This document shows positions 45,595-57,519 of a DNA stretch of 64,000 nucleotides, one piece after another. Origin of the DNA: Nymphalis io (taxonomy: Eukaryota > Arthropoda > Insecta > Lepidoptera > Nymphalidae); contig NC_065911.1 of assembly GCF_905147045.1 (NCBI RefSeq), positions 496,001 to 560,000 of the forward strand, written 5' to 3'. The translations under genes were made by a program, and so were the position numbers. How positions within the stretch are numbered: position 1 is the stretch's first letter; each line of letters opens with the position of its first letter. The notes under the pieces are model-generated. The model was given only the letters and a program-made list of their open reading frames with translations. It did no database searches and was not told the origin of the DNA.

Positions 45595-45905
45595 GCTTTG
45601 AATCCGTAACAGCCTGTGAATGTCCCACTGCTGGGCTAAAGTCCTCCTCTCCTCTTTTTGAGGAGAAGGTTTGCAGCTTATTCCACAACGCTGCTCCGAT
45701 GCCGGTTGGTGGAATACACATGTGGCAGAATTTCAGTGTAATCAGACACATGCAGATTTCCTCACGATGTTTTCCTTCACCGTAAAGCAAGAGATGAATT
45801 ATAATCACAAATTAAGCACATGAAAATTCAGAGGTGCTTGGCCGGGTTTGAACCCACGATCATCGGTTAAGATTCACGCGTTGATACCGCTGGGCCATCT
45901 CGGCT
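45595..45905 (-). mobile_element. SINE S2, full length
   Basis: TCCGTAACAGCCTGTGAATG at one end and GGGTTTGAACCCACGATCAT box with GGGCCATCTCGGCT head at the other. Confidence 0.8.
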
Positions 45906-46904
45906 CTATGATTTGAATAAAACTACTAATATACATAATAACATTAAGCATATTAATAAATGAAAAGGAATGTTTGTAAGTATGTTTGTCGTTATGTAAA
46001 CGTTCTTGAACTAATCATTCGATTGTGTATGAGTTTTGGTGAGGTGTTCTGTGTAAAACTGCGAAGATTTCTGACTCAAAAATAAGTAATTTTTTTTGTC
46101 TGTCCTTCCGTAAAAACATTTTATTTAAGCCCTTAAAATATTACGGAGTTAGTAATCTATATAATAACGCGCTTCTAACCACGAGGGTAATGCAGTAACC
46201 TGAGACAGCTCCTAACCTTCATAGAGGGATATAAGACCTTAAAGCTTAAAGCAGCAGTAGATACTTGTCTTTTTTTTGTATCTTGTAAAATGCTCGAATT
46301 CAGGGCGTCATTTTCTTTGACGTCAAAAAAAAACCTGTCATAGTTTTTTCTTATAATCATTGTATTAAAGAAAAATCATGACGGCAACTTTAAAATAACA
46401 TATATACTAATATTATCGACATTAGCTAGCCCTTACTACATCTATACACATACTTACATAGGTACAAGTTCTGTAGACATATATGAATTTGCATATTTCG
46501 ACCGTAATTTTTTCTACTCTTTAATTTTTTTTTATGAATAACACGAAAGCTCAAAAAAAAAGAATCCTTTAACAGAGGAGAAGAAGGCACTGAACTGTTT
46601 TATCTAAAGTCTATATAATCTGATACAGTGAAGTGGCATAATTTCATCGGACTCACGTGTGGATTCTACCGAGACGATACGACACGAAATTAAATATAAG
46701 TATATTGTTTTATATTAATAATTACTACCTAACGTTGAAAATAACAAAAATTAAAACAAACTAAGCCTTAATTTAAAATTGGAACTCAATTTGAAAGCGA
46801 ATATTTATTTGCTCATACAATAGACATACGATAACGCGACCACAGAACCGCCAACTAATATTTATTGTATAGCTCTATGTATAATAATAATAATAATTAA
46901 TTAA
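45906..46904. other. No feature seen
   Basis: About 1 kb of AT-rich sequence with no supported gene. A Helitron-like scrap (ATATACTAATATTATCGAC) lies near 46400. Confidence 0.4.
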
Positions 46905-47045
46905 GATGTTATGTCCCTTGTGCCTGTAATAACAAAGGCTCACTCACCCTTAGATCCGGAACACAACAATACCAAGTACTGCTGTTTTGCGGTAGAATAT
47001 CCGATGAGTAGGTGGTACGCGGAGCTTGCACAAAGCTCTACCACC
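46905..47045 (-). mobile_element. SINE S1, 5' half
   Basis: GTTATGTCCCTTGTGCCTG to CTCTACCACCAGTAG on the minus strand; no poly-T end. Confidence 0.7.
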
Positions 47046-47047
47046 AG

Positions 47048-47270
47048 TAGAAGTTTTGTTCCGACTAAGTTGGAACAAAAGTTGATGCGCACACAACGCA
47101 GTAATCGATATAGGACATCGAGATCGAGGAGACTGTCATCATCGTCAGATACATCGCGACCGTCATCTAGCTTGAGTTCCGAATCGCGCTCGTCGCTGAC
47201 AGAGCACGAACATGCGGGCGCATTGCCGCCGAAGGCGCTATGCATCGAAGGTAAATATATATATCAGTTT
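47048..47270 (+). pseudogene. Ser/Arg-rich peptide, possible start of a DIRS-like gag
   Basis: Frame VPTKLEQKLMRTQRSNRYRT followed by an Arg/Ser-rich and Ser-rich stretch and SLTEHEHAG, ending at GGTAAAT. Basic Ser/Arg-rich starts are usual in DIRS-type gag proteins, and a DIRS-like gag remnant follows 500 bp downstream. Linkage of the two is inferred. Confidence 0.4.
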
Positions 47271-47344
47271 CTTTAAATCAATAGTGTGGTTAACCGATGG
47301 GGTTAGCACCTTATTGATAGAAGAACATATTCTTAAGTTATAAT

Positions 47345-47575
47345 AGTACTGCGGGTAGTCTGTGGGACTGTCACTTTACTTTAATAAACGTAGCCATACA
47401 CTAAAGTGATGATGCGGGCGTTCTCTAGGAATGTCACTTCATTACGCATTTTGACTACCTGAACAGCAATAAATAAATAATGCGGTCAGCTACTAGGGTT
47501 GTCTCTTTATTTAATATAAAAGTATTAATTTGGGAATGCGGTCAGTCTTTGGGACTATTACTATATATACTACCT
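47345..47575 (+). repeat. Degenerate minisatellite, four units
   Basis: Related starts TGCGGGTAGTCTGTGGGACT, TGCGGGCGTTCTCTAGGAAT, TGCGGTCAGCTACTAGGGTT and TGCGGTCAGTCTTTGGGACT are spaced roughly 55-70 bp apart. Confidence 0.55.
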
Positions 47576-48680
47576 ATATTTTAAGTAGGATTTCATTACT
47601 CCAGGTGCGTCAATACTATCAACAAGCGCCACTGCCGCCGCCTTCGTTGTCAACAGCGCCACGGCCCCCGCCTCATTATCTTCCCCTACTGAGCTACCTT
47701 CAGGTACCTTTGACTTTCCCCTAGGTTCATCAGAACCCATGACCAATGCAAAAAAAAAAAATAATCTTCAACCGCCCTCTACTGAACAGACAGGGCTCTT
47801 AATGATGAACTCCGATTATTTTTTTGTGAAGGTGAAATTCAGCCAGATCTTGCTACACGCCTACAACATATAGCTACGACAGGTTTACCAAAAGATATCC
47901 GTAAGGAGCTCGTAGACAAACATTTACATCTAGTAAACTGTATCTTAATTGAAGCACCCGCCCTCAACCCGGAGGTGGTAGCTGCCATTCCAGAAGCTGT
48001 TCATAAAAGAGGTAAAGGCATTGAGTTCAGACGAAAACAGCGAACTTCCGCAGTGTCATACATAGCCTAAGCTCTTACATCCCTTATGACATCAGAAACA
48101 AAAAATACTGACGTTATTCAAACATTGATAGACGCTATTAAGCTTATGTGTGATAGACAGTACACTGATTCAACAATAAGAAGAAGCTTCATTCTTAATA
48201 CCTTGAAAAAGGAGCCTAAAAATTAATTGCAAGCGACAAAAATCGACAAATTGTTTTTAGCGAAAATCTAGCTGAAACTCTAAAAGCAACTAAGGCTACC
48301 TCAAGATCCGGAGCAAACATAAAACTATCTCCTTCTAAGCAACATACTGTAAAAACTAAACAGTATAAACATTTAAACTAGCGCGTTCCTCCCCAGAACC
48401 ACAGGCTGAGAGGCATTCAGAGGACGAAGGAGCCTGCCAACAAGGATCGCCCCGACAAATCAACGAAGCAGTCGTCGCGTCCAGCACAGCATCGCAACCG
48501 CCATTAGATACGGTAAAAAATGCGGGTAGGCTTTCTTACTTTCGCAGACATTGGTGACTTGACGTGATTGATGACACGTGTGATAGAACTATTCTGTCAT
48601 GGGTAGAAGAGTATCAAATACCCTTTTCTCGTCTAGTAAAACAGACAAACCTTCCCGTTATAAGAATATTTAGGATGTGG
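47576..48680 (+). pseudogene. DIRS-like retrotransposon remnant: gag and start of reverse transcriptase
   Basis: In broken frames: LATRLQHIATTGLPKDIRKE, APALNPEVVAAIPEAVHKR, LCDRQYTDS-like and AENLAETLKATKA, the order of a lepidopteran DIRS-type gag. After a linker comes RLSYFRRHW and DRTILSWVEEYQIPFSRL, the usual beginning of the DIRS reverse transcriptase region. Several stops interrupt it and the polymerase, RNase H and tyrosine recombinase parts are absent. Known DIRS elements integrate with a tyrosine recombinase; this copy cannot. Confidence 0.65.
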
Positions 48681-48682
48681 AC

Positions 48683-48870
48683 GTTGTAGCGGTAAAATAA
48701 AACTTCTTATTGTAGAACAGTAGAAACGGTGAATATGGTGTAATGCTTTATTAAAAAATGGTACGAGTATATATACAAAAAGTGAAGTAAAAATTAACCA
48801 ATGAGAATACAAGAAAAATATAAATTGTAAAAATGAAAAATTAATATCAAATGTGCGCGTCTACATTACT
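48683..48870 (-). mobile_element. Possible solo LTR
   Basis: On the minus strand it starts TGTAGACGCGC, has an ATTGG/CAAT-like box, TATATATAC, AATAAAGC and ends TTACCGCTACA. TG...CA ends and promoter-then-polyA order suggest an LTR. No clear target duplication; it cuts the DIRS remnant at its right end. Confidence 0.45.
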
Positions 48871-49404
48871 TACTCCTGCGATTAATTCCCCACTATCGAC
48901 GATGCGCGGCTGATTCTACAAATACTCGTTTTACCGCGGCGTCGCGTTCAGTCAGTTCGAGCGGCGCGTGGAGTGAAGACGTGTTTCGAGAAGTCAGCTT
49001 TATAGGAAGATAATAAATATAAAAACAGCTCTTTTAAGAGCTTGACATTACATCATACTACGTCATTGCATGCTGCTTCTTGTTTCAAATAAACAATTCT
49101 TTTCAGAGGTATTCGTTGTTTTAAAAGATGACGTCATATTATGAGGCATGTGTGGCGTGTGTATTCTTGTTGCTATGCGTACTGCTACAGGAGTCCCCCT
49201 CAAGTGAAATGTACCGGCAGCTTAACGATGCGGCCTGATTGCGTCTGTGTAGGATTGCGATACGGCTGTGACGTCATGTTGTTTGGTGAATGAGTTTTAT
49301 TCATTGTAGTTCAGTCAAAATAGACAAAAATAAGTCATAACTTAGCCAAAGTCCGCATAGAGCTGAAAATTGGCAGAGACGTTAAATACATCATTATAAA
49401 TAAA
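48871..49404. other. No gene seen; contains two TGACGTCA palindromes
   Basis: Perfect CRE-like TGACGTCA at 49129-49136 and 49269-49276. The outer edge of the left TIR of the next element could extend into this region but cannot be tested, because the right copy is cut by a SINE. Confidence 0.4.
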
Positions 49405-49638
49405 ATGTCAGAAATCCTCGTGGATATTACATCTGCAAAAAAATTTATTCAAGGTCAAACGTACAAAATTAAGGTTTTTTCGATTTTTCTTGAAAACGGT
49501 TAGTTTTATCATGAAAATAAGTAAGACAAAAGTTGTACATCATACAATTCTCTACAAAAATAGTTCAGTCACTTTTTTCTTACGACTCACCATTCGGTGA
49601 GATATCGGGGTTTTAATTATTAGAAAATTCATATTTTA
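49405..49638 (+). repeat. Left TIR
   Basis: Shares GTACAAAATTAAGGTTTTTT, TAAGACAAAAGTTGTA and GACTCACCATTCGGTGAGAT with the complement of the right repeat. The last word folds as a CTCACC/GGTGAG hairpin. Confidence 0.8.
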
Positions 49639-50355
49639 CATAATATGCACTAAAATGCAGCCTGTACACGTCATCGGACGTTCAATATAAATGAAAATAA
49701 GAAACTATTGGTTTTTGGTACACACACAATAAAACTTGTATAAATTGAATGAGTATTTTAAAATAAGACTGTACTGACAGTCCCTAATTCCCGTCGTCAG
49801 TAACCTTGAGTAGCATATAATAACTACGTCATTGTTCGAGTGTCGCATACCTGCCTATTTTTGAAGGAAGAAAATGAAATAACTCAGTATATACTGTTAG
49901 TTTGAAAATTCCTTTGCAGTGATCAGACGTGCTTATTGGTAATATTTTCAATTTTAATTTGTGCTGTTAAATAATTTTAACAAAATGTCAGAAGTTTGTT
50001 TCATTTGTGATAAGCCTTTGAGAGAAAGTAAAGTTGTTGTCGTCGATCGTGGAATGAAGACTTTGATTGATGCAAGTGTTGAAAGAAATGATAAGTTTTT
50101 TGAATACTTGAAACACGAGCAATCTGTGAAAGTCCACGTGCAGTGTCGTAAAATGTACACTCGAAAGAGTAGTATTATTGCAGCTAAAAGACAGTGCGAG
50201 ACCGAACAACGTAGTACATCCATGATAAGTCCACCTCATACTAGAGCACGAGTAAGTGAACCGATTTTAACTTTAGAAGATATTGTTTATTTTGCGGCGA
50301 TGAAGCAAGTAAAGAAGCTGAAAAGAAGAACGCGCAGAATGTTCGTCATAAAATA

Positions 50356-50660
50356 TATTTTTTTTTTTTTTTTTTTAGTATAGGAAGGCGGACGAGCATA
50401 TGGGCCACCTGATGGTAAGTGGTCACCAACGCTCTTAGACATTAGCATTGTAAGAAATGTCAACCATCGCTTACATATCCAATGCGCCACCAACCTTGGG
50501 AACTAAGATTTTATGTCCCTTGTGCCTGTAATTACACTGGCTCACTCACCCTTCAAACCGGAACACAACAATACCAAGTATTGCTGTTTTGCGGTAGAAT
50601 ATCTGATGAGTGGGTGGCACCTACCCAGACGAGCTTGCACAAAGCCCTACCACCAGTAAA
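50356..50660 (-). mobile_element. SINE S1 inside the orphan gene
   Basis: T run then a complete S1; AAAATATA is repeated on both sides as target duplication. Confidence 0.88.
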
Positions 50661-53116
50661 ATATAATATACCACCAGTAAGATATAATGTATCTACACTT
50701 GAATTTAAATATTCCATTTTAACGGTAGCTCGGACTCGTTCTGATGATGTAGCAAAAGCTGTTATTGCCCGCATTGGGTATGAATTTGACTTAGTTGCTG
50801 CTGAAGCTAAGTACTACAATAACTGTTTTAATATCTTTCTGAGGCCTACTACGGGATATAAAGTCGGTCGTCCTGAAGATTATTCAGTGAACTTGGCGAT
50901 GGAGGAAATATTTCAATACATTAAAAATAATGATGATTGTCAATTTTCATTGCAAGAATTAAGACATTGGCAAAAATCCAACTATAGATAATAAAACAAT
51001 GAAAAGAAGATTAAAGTATGGTGACAAAATTATTATAACTGAGAAAAAAGGGAGCTTAACAATTATCTGTTTTATTAACAATCAGTTCGATATTCTTAAT
51101 AAAGCTTGGTATGAAAATAAAAAACAAAATAAAAACGAAGAACGATTCAGAATACTGAAAGCTGCCGCAGCAATTATTCGAGAGGATATTCAATCTGTAA
51201 TGATTGATAATGATAATTATCCCCCGCCGAGTCAAATGCTTGAAAATATTGACAGCGATATTCTGAAGTCCTTGACTTATTTTTTGGAGCAAGTAATTTA
51301 AAAAAATCGATAATTTAAATTAGATCATTTGAAATTAATATGTACAACTATTAGCAACTGTATAATGACTGCTGTTCGGCCTAGGTTTTTCAAATCAAGA
51401 TTGTAATTGGGTTTATCAGTTTTTTTTCATCTTTCGGATTATGTGCATCATATAACGATACTATAATGTATGAGGCAGCAGCAGTTCTGCATCGTCCACC
51501 GCATATTTTGCCACCAGAAACTGGCACATTTATTCAGTATGTTGCAGATAATGCTGATATAAATGTACATACTTTGGACGGTCATAATACGCTTCACATC
51601 ATGGAGATCATTAAAATTATTTCTTCAAAAAGTTCAGTTACAGCAGAAGAGCCTATAATACGAACAAACATACTTCCTTCAGCGCAACATTTCGCAGAAA
51701 AAGCTCATGTGCCAATACAAGTCTTTCAAACAGATGGTGTAGTAGGATGTAGCAAAATAGCTGTGCAGGATTTTAATTATGAAAGTAATACAACATCTTT
51801 ACTTTAAAAGTAGATATGTTATGGTTATATAGGAAATGGAAAAATTTATTATTGCCCGGATGGAATGGTTATATTGAACATTTAACAAGTAATATTATAC
51901 ATTTTTCGGAATCTCGAATTTTATTTTTAACATTTATTCATCAACCTAGGACCTACAGCGAAACTATGGATACAATATTTTCATATGGTGTCTATTGTAA
52001 AGGAATTTATAAGAGCTGAACGTATGGGAGATTGGCGAGCTAATTTGAATTGCGTTAAAGAAATACTTCCCTATCTTCATGTGTCAGAATATAATAATAT
52101 GCCAAGCCTGCGCATTTATATCTACAAGATATGATGCAATTAGAGAACTTGATGGATCCTGGTGTTTATCAAAGATTTACCGAAGGATTTTTCACTATTA
52201 GACGTTCTGATAAATTAAATTGTGGAACTTCGACGGATATGGTGATTGAACAATCAATGATGAAGTGTATGAAAACAGACAGAGGTGTTGCTCGAGGGAG
52301 AAGTACGCAAGAAAGTGTCATTAGTAAATGGGTTTATGGCATGCATACCATGAATACTGTGTGTGAAGGATTGGAAGATCTCGCTAATGTTAGAATGGAC
52401 ACAACAGACCAGCATGTGGATGCAAGCGATTCTCGTGCAAAGAGAGATATTGAAGATATTAATAAACTCTTATCACACGATCCGTTCCCTGTGTTTCCAA
52501 AACTTATGTCCATTGCCAGCGGAGTCATACTGTCATAATGCTCGTGCAGTTGGACTTGCTTCTATAAGCAAAATCACTAGCCAAACGTTTAATAATATTA
52601 AATCAAAACGCGCTAATAGAGTACTTACTCTTTTAAGTGCAAGTAATGTCATAAAAGTACATGATGAAAAGGTGCCTATAGATCCTGTATTATTATTTCA
52701 ACGCATGAGCATTACTAAGATATTTAAAGATTAACTTGAAACATTCTTCGCATATGAATTAGCTCCTTACCCATTATCACTCTTTGATGCAGTGGGAATG
52801 CGTAAAACTATGAAGTCAGCTCTTTATAATTGCTTTGAATGTTTAAGCTTCAACTTCAACTTCAGCTTCAGGTAACACAAATGCTATCTACATCATCAAT
52901 GGAGGGTATTTATTACACCGTATTGTATGGGATCGAGATGAAACATTTCATATTATTTTTGAAAAATATGTTCAGTATGTACAAACACATAACAGTCATA
53001 ACAGTACGATTGTATTTGATGGTTATACTAATCATACGAAAAATATTAAAGCTGCAGAACAACGTCGTCCAAGTTCCAACAAACCAACAACAATTTCTTG
53101 CAAATACTCACAATAA

Positions 53117-55687
53117 GTTTTTTTTTTTTTTTTTTTTATATTCGCCGGGAGGGCAAATGACTCTACTCCACCTGATGGTAAGTGGTAGTAGAGTCCAAAC
53201 GCGACGACGGCCAGTACAGACGGGAAAAACGTTCTGCACTAGCCATCTTCGCCTTGCCGGCCCGCAAGATGCCTCTTCACGCCTCGTTTGAAGGAACCCG
53301 GGTTGTAAGAGGAGGGGAACACGTGAGCTGGTAAGGAATTCCATTTTTTGGAAGTGCGACAAAGAAAGGAGTTGCCAAATTTCTTTGTTCGCGATGGAAT
53401 TGATGTCACAGTTAGGCGGTGGCATCGAGAACCAGCTCGCGTGGACTTAAGAAGGAAGGGGGAAGCAGGAATTAGAGAGAATAATTCCTCAGAGCACTCG
53501 CCGTGATACAGTCGATAGAAAGCGCTCAGTGCTGCTATCTCACGACGCAATTGTAAAGGTTCAAGGGTGTTTGTGACCTTTACGTCGCCAATAATGCGTA
53601 CGGCACGTCGCTGCAACCGGTCCAAGGCCTCAAGTAGGTACTTAGCGGAGCCATCCCAAAGGTGCGAGCAATATTCCACGCAAGACCGTACCTGTGTTTT
53701 GTACAGCAGGCACAGTTGTTGTGGCGTGAAAAAGCGCCGCACCTTGTTCAGAACTCCGAGTTTCCGTGAAGCTGTTTTTATAACAGCCTCGATGTAATCC
53801 CTTGGACTAAGGTCGCAGCGAACGTCAATCCCCAGCATGGCGATTTTGCTTTGCATCACCAGCGGAGTACCACAGAGGGAGGGAAGAGGGGAAAATGTTG
53901 ACTTTTTCGCCGTGAGAGCGCATACCTGTGTTTTCTTGGCATTAAACTCAACAAGATTATCAGAGCCCCATTTGGCGATGAGCTCTAACGTCCTATCGAG
54001 TTCAATGACAAGATTCTCCCGCCTCTCCTCAATTTCCGCTCGCCCAGCCACTGCGCGTCCGTGGTATCCACCATGCACTGTACTATCATCTGCATAGCAA
54101 TGTATGTTCCCAAGGGAGAGCATATCATTGATATGCAAAAGAAAGAGTGTGGGAGACAGCACAGATCCCTGGGGGACCCCAGCATTCACTACATAGAATT
54201 GTGAAGCGCAACCATCTACTAAAACACGAAGGCTACGCTTGTGTAGGAAGCTGGCAATCCAGGTGCATAGCTGAGCAGGCAGACCATATGCCGGTAGCTT
54301 GGAGAGAAGACTTCTGTGCCAGACCCTGTCGAAAGCCTTGGAGATATCGAGGCTGACAGCCAACGATTCTCCATGCTTGTCGATAGCTTCACCCCAGGGG
54401 TGTGGTACGTACGCTAGAAGATCACCTGTGGACCGTTTTGGTTGAAACCCGTACTGACGATCATTAATCAGACAGTGATCTTCTAGGTAATGGATCAGTT
54501 GGTTGTTTAAAATCAGTTCCATCACCTTACAAAGTACTGAGGTGATAGCTATTGGCCGATAATTTGCCGGGTCAGACCGATCCCCTTTTTTCTCTTCTCC
54601 AAGCCTCCGGCACACTTCCCGAAGAGAGAGAAAGTTGGAACAGGCGCGTTAACACAGGAGACAGCTCCCCTGCGCACTTCTTCAGCACTATGGCTGGTAT
54701 TCCATCGGGACCGCTAGCTTTCCGTACATCAAGTGATTGCAGCTCCGCACGCACATCACGTTGCCTGATTTTAATGTCAGGCATCGTATGGCCACATGCA
54801 GGTATTGTAGGTGGCAGTGCACTACAATCATCGATGACGGAATTGTCGGCAAAGAGTTTAGCCAGGAGATCAGCTTGCTCTTGCGGACTGTGAGCTAGCG
54901 ATCCGTCCGGATTTCTGAGCGGTGGCAGCGAAGGTTGGCAGAAATTGTTTTGCACAGACTTGGTCAGACGCCAGAAGCTACGGGAGCCCCTAGGATGCGA
55001 AACAAGGTCATGACCAATCTGTACAATGCGCTGTGCATCCGCTCTCGTGTATGCTTTTCTACAGGACTTGGAATTTTCATTATAGTTTGCTTTCAGTGAG
55101 TCAATGTTAGATGCCCCGCTAATACAGCCGTTGATCCACTTGCGATATGCCGCCTGCTTAGATGATACAGCATCGGCACATTCACGAGTGAACCAACGGT
55201 TACGCGTACTCCTACTGACGAGATCTGAGCTAGGAATGTAGTATTCCATTTCCAGCATGATCTCGCCAGCAACAGCAGCGGCACTAGCTGTCGGGTCATT
55301 CCCACTGAAGCAACGTTCCTTCCAAGGGACCGACGCATAGTAATCGCGCATACCGTCCCAATCCGCCGACTTATAGTGCCAAACGCGACGTTTGCATACC
55401 GCTAGTAGCGGCAGCTTGGCCTGTGGCACTCTGGTAGAGATAAGGCTGTGATCCGAAGAGCCAAGAGGAGCCTGAACCACAACCTGATATTCCACCGGGT
55501 GAGAAGTCAGCAGAAGGTCCAGTAGAGAAAGTGCTTGCCCATCAATGTCTGGGATCCTGGTGGGCTGATCAACCAGTTGGGTCAAGTCATGTTTGAGAGC
55601 AAAAGCATGAGCAGTCCTTCCAGCATGGTCAGTTTTGAGGGATTTCAACCAGGATTCGTGGTGAGCATTAAAATCCCCAAAAACACT
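53117..55687 (-). mobile_element. LINE-B copy 4, 5' truncated
   Basis: T run at 53118-53137 is the A tail; the 5' end lies in the endonuclease region at CCCCAAAAACAC (55687). It interrupts the orphan gene and may have removed part of it. Confidence 0.88.
53239..55648 (-). pseudogene. LINE-B polyprotein (copy 4), frameshifted
   Basis: The frame 55648-54572 covers the last endonuclease motif (SSDH) and the lead-in KASGPDG; the frame 54615-53239 covers KKGDRSDPANYRPI, ISKAFDRVWH, GVPQGSVLSP, YADD and the normal end. Compared with the other copies, about 20 bp are missing near 54592 (after the C6/T run), which causes the frameshift. Truncation removed most of the endonuclease. Confidence 0.85.
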
Positions 55688-56532
55688 GATTTAATTGATT
55701 GCGCGTATTTACAAAGATTGACTCTTCTCCACACCACATCGTTACAAATAGAATTCGTTTTCTTCTTGCAATATATGGTGCTCCAAAAAAAATGGATTCC
55801 ATAGACAAATATAAATATTTGAAGTTTGTAAAATCTGCATGGAACAAAAAAACAGTACAGTTGTCTTGTCTGCCTCCAACATCCGCTCCTGCCTTTCAAC
55901 ACTTGTATCGTGTGTATTATCAAGTTTAAGTATGGCTAGGCAATGAGCTGGACCCAGAAGGATGGGGTTGGAAATTAACAGATAATTATTTGGAGCTACT
56001 TCAAACTCTACTCCCGCCTGCTCCAGAAAAACTGCTTAATACTGTTTTTTGTAAATGCAAAACGGATTGTAGTAAGATTGTGGCTGTAAAAAAGTGGGAT
56101 TATTTTGATCGCAGTATACATCAATTGTCAGGGTCAGACTTGCTCCAATATTGAAACAAATACAACAGATGAAAATATTTATGATATTAATGAAGAGACA
56201 ATTGATTGATTGATTGACCCTTTTCTTAGAACAGCGAACAAAAATTCTGCAAGAAGAAGAAAATGAAGACGAAGAAATAATTGTCGAAGTAGAATTAGAC
56301 AATTATCTAATATAAATACCATTTAGAAGAAAACAACCTATTCCACTTTGATCATTAGCAACATTGCCATTCTTTCAATCAATAGGATTCGATCTGATCA
56401 AACTTTCTTTATTACAATAGATCGTGAAGTATACCTACTGGGTAAACCACGTTAAAAAAATGCGCCAAGTACATTATCTCATAGGTGGTGCATATACATT
56501 TCCGTATAATATGCACACCTTTAAATAAAATT

Positions 56533-56773
56533 ATAAAAATATGAATTTTCTAATGATTAAAACCTCGATATCTCACCGAATGGTGAGTCATAAGAGAAAA
56601 AGTGACTGGACTATTTTTGTAGAAAATTTTATGATCTACAACTTTTGTCTTACATATTTTCACGATAAAACTTACCGTTTTCGAGAAAAATGGAAAAAAA
56701 ACCTTAATTTTGTACGTTTTGTACCCTGAATAATTTTTTTTGCAGAAGTAGGATCGAAGGGGATTTTTGACAT
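56533..56773 (-). repeat. Right TIR, cut by a SINE
   Basis: Complement of the left TIR, with ATCTCACCGAATGGTGAGTC and AACTTTTGTCTTACATATTT. Sequence stops at the S1 SINE and does not resume on its far side. Confidence 0.8.
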
Positions 56774-57076
56774 TTTTTTTTTTTTTTTATAGAATAGGAA
56801 GGCGGACGAGCATATGGGCCACCTGATGGTAAGTGGTCACCAACGCTCTTAGACATTGGCATTGTAAGAAATGTCAACCATCGCTTACATATCCAATGCG
56901 CCACCAACCTTGGGAACTAAGATTTTATGTCCCTTGTGCCTGTAATTACACTGGCTCACTCACCTTTCAAACCGGAACACAACAATATCAAGTATTGCTG
57001 TTTTGCGGTAGAATATCTGATGAGTGGGTGGTACCTACCCAGACGAGCTTGCACAAAGCTCTACCACCAGTAAAAC
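56771..57076 (-). mobile_element. SINE S1
   Basis: Complete S1 on the minus strand, T run at 56773-56789, 5' end at CTCTACCACCAGTAAAA. Confidence 0.88.
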
Positions 57077-57519
57077 CTCAGTCACTTAGTACAGGGTTTA
57101 AATCAACTTTAAGTAGTTCTGGAATATATGTCAATTTATAGCGTCAAAAGTACAAGTGCTACTTCCAAGGCACATAAGCTGGCTGTCAATTTAGATCAGA
57201 TCAGAAAAAGTACAGGGCGGAGCGGTCGCTCCAAAGTTTTTGGTAAATTTTATAAAAGAGAAATACCTCATTACTAATGCAAATCACAATGATACGTTCA
57301 CAAGAAATGTTACGAGTGATACACTAAATGATTGAATTAATTAAAATTAATATATTTTAAAAGAAGGAAATTATACTTTCGTTTAAAATGTCCTGTTCTT
57401 TAAAACTTATATTTTCACTCTCAATACCTACATGTAACTTTATGCTAATCTCGAGGACAAAGCATGAGTATAATATATGATTAAACGAACTTACCTGTAC
57501 GTGAAGTTCTATCATAATT
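57077..57519. other. No feature seen
   Basis: AT-rich DNA. GATTAAACGAACTTACC at 57480 matches the block X word found again at 58168, which hints at a further block X scrap. Confidence 0.4.

Larger units (their letters stand above)
49985..56316 (+). pseudogene. Orphan multi-domain protein gene, decayed
   Basis: Start ATG 49985 (MSEVCFICDKPL) with C5, C8, H51 and C54 as a likely zinc site. After the S1 SINE the reading continues in changing frames: KVGRPEDYS (50880), KYGDKIIITEKKG (51012), TFIQYVADNADINVHTLDGH (51525), PGWNGYIEHLT, MGDWRANLNCVKE, DMVIEQSMMKCMKTDRG (52230), VDASDSRAKRD, CHNARAVG and ELAPYPLSLFD (to about 53100). After LINE-B copy 4 come RFLLAIYGAPKKMDSIDKY, LSCLPPTSAPA and a Cys-rich end (CKCKTDC). 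I remember similar large unnamed proteins from arthropods, cnidarians and fish; I know no assigned function. At least six frame breaks or stops make it inactive. The segment between YTNHTKNIK and RFLLAIY appears missing. Confidence 0.7.
49405..56773 (+). mobile_element. DNA-transposon-like unit with long TIRs carrying an orphan gene
   Basis: Inverted repeats of about 235 bp (49405-49638 and 56533-56773, roughly 85% alike by eye) enclose a decayed gene that begins 350 bp inside the left repeat and ends about 215 bp before the right one. The insertions of an S1 SINE (50356-50660) and LINE-B copy 4 (53117-55687) came later. Without them the unit is about 4.5 kb, though part of the gene seems lost at the LINE site. 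The outer ends are unknown since an S1 SINE cuts the right repeat. Confidence 0.7.

Noticed and set aside
46911..47040. Start of an ORF over S1 sequence at 46911
   Set aside because: The first 45 codons are SINE; only the Ser/Arg-rich part from 47048 may be a gag remnant.
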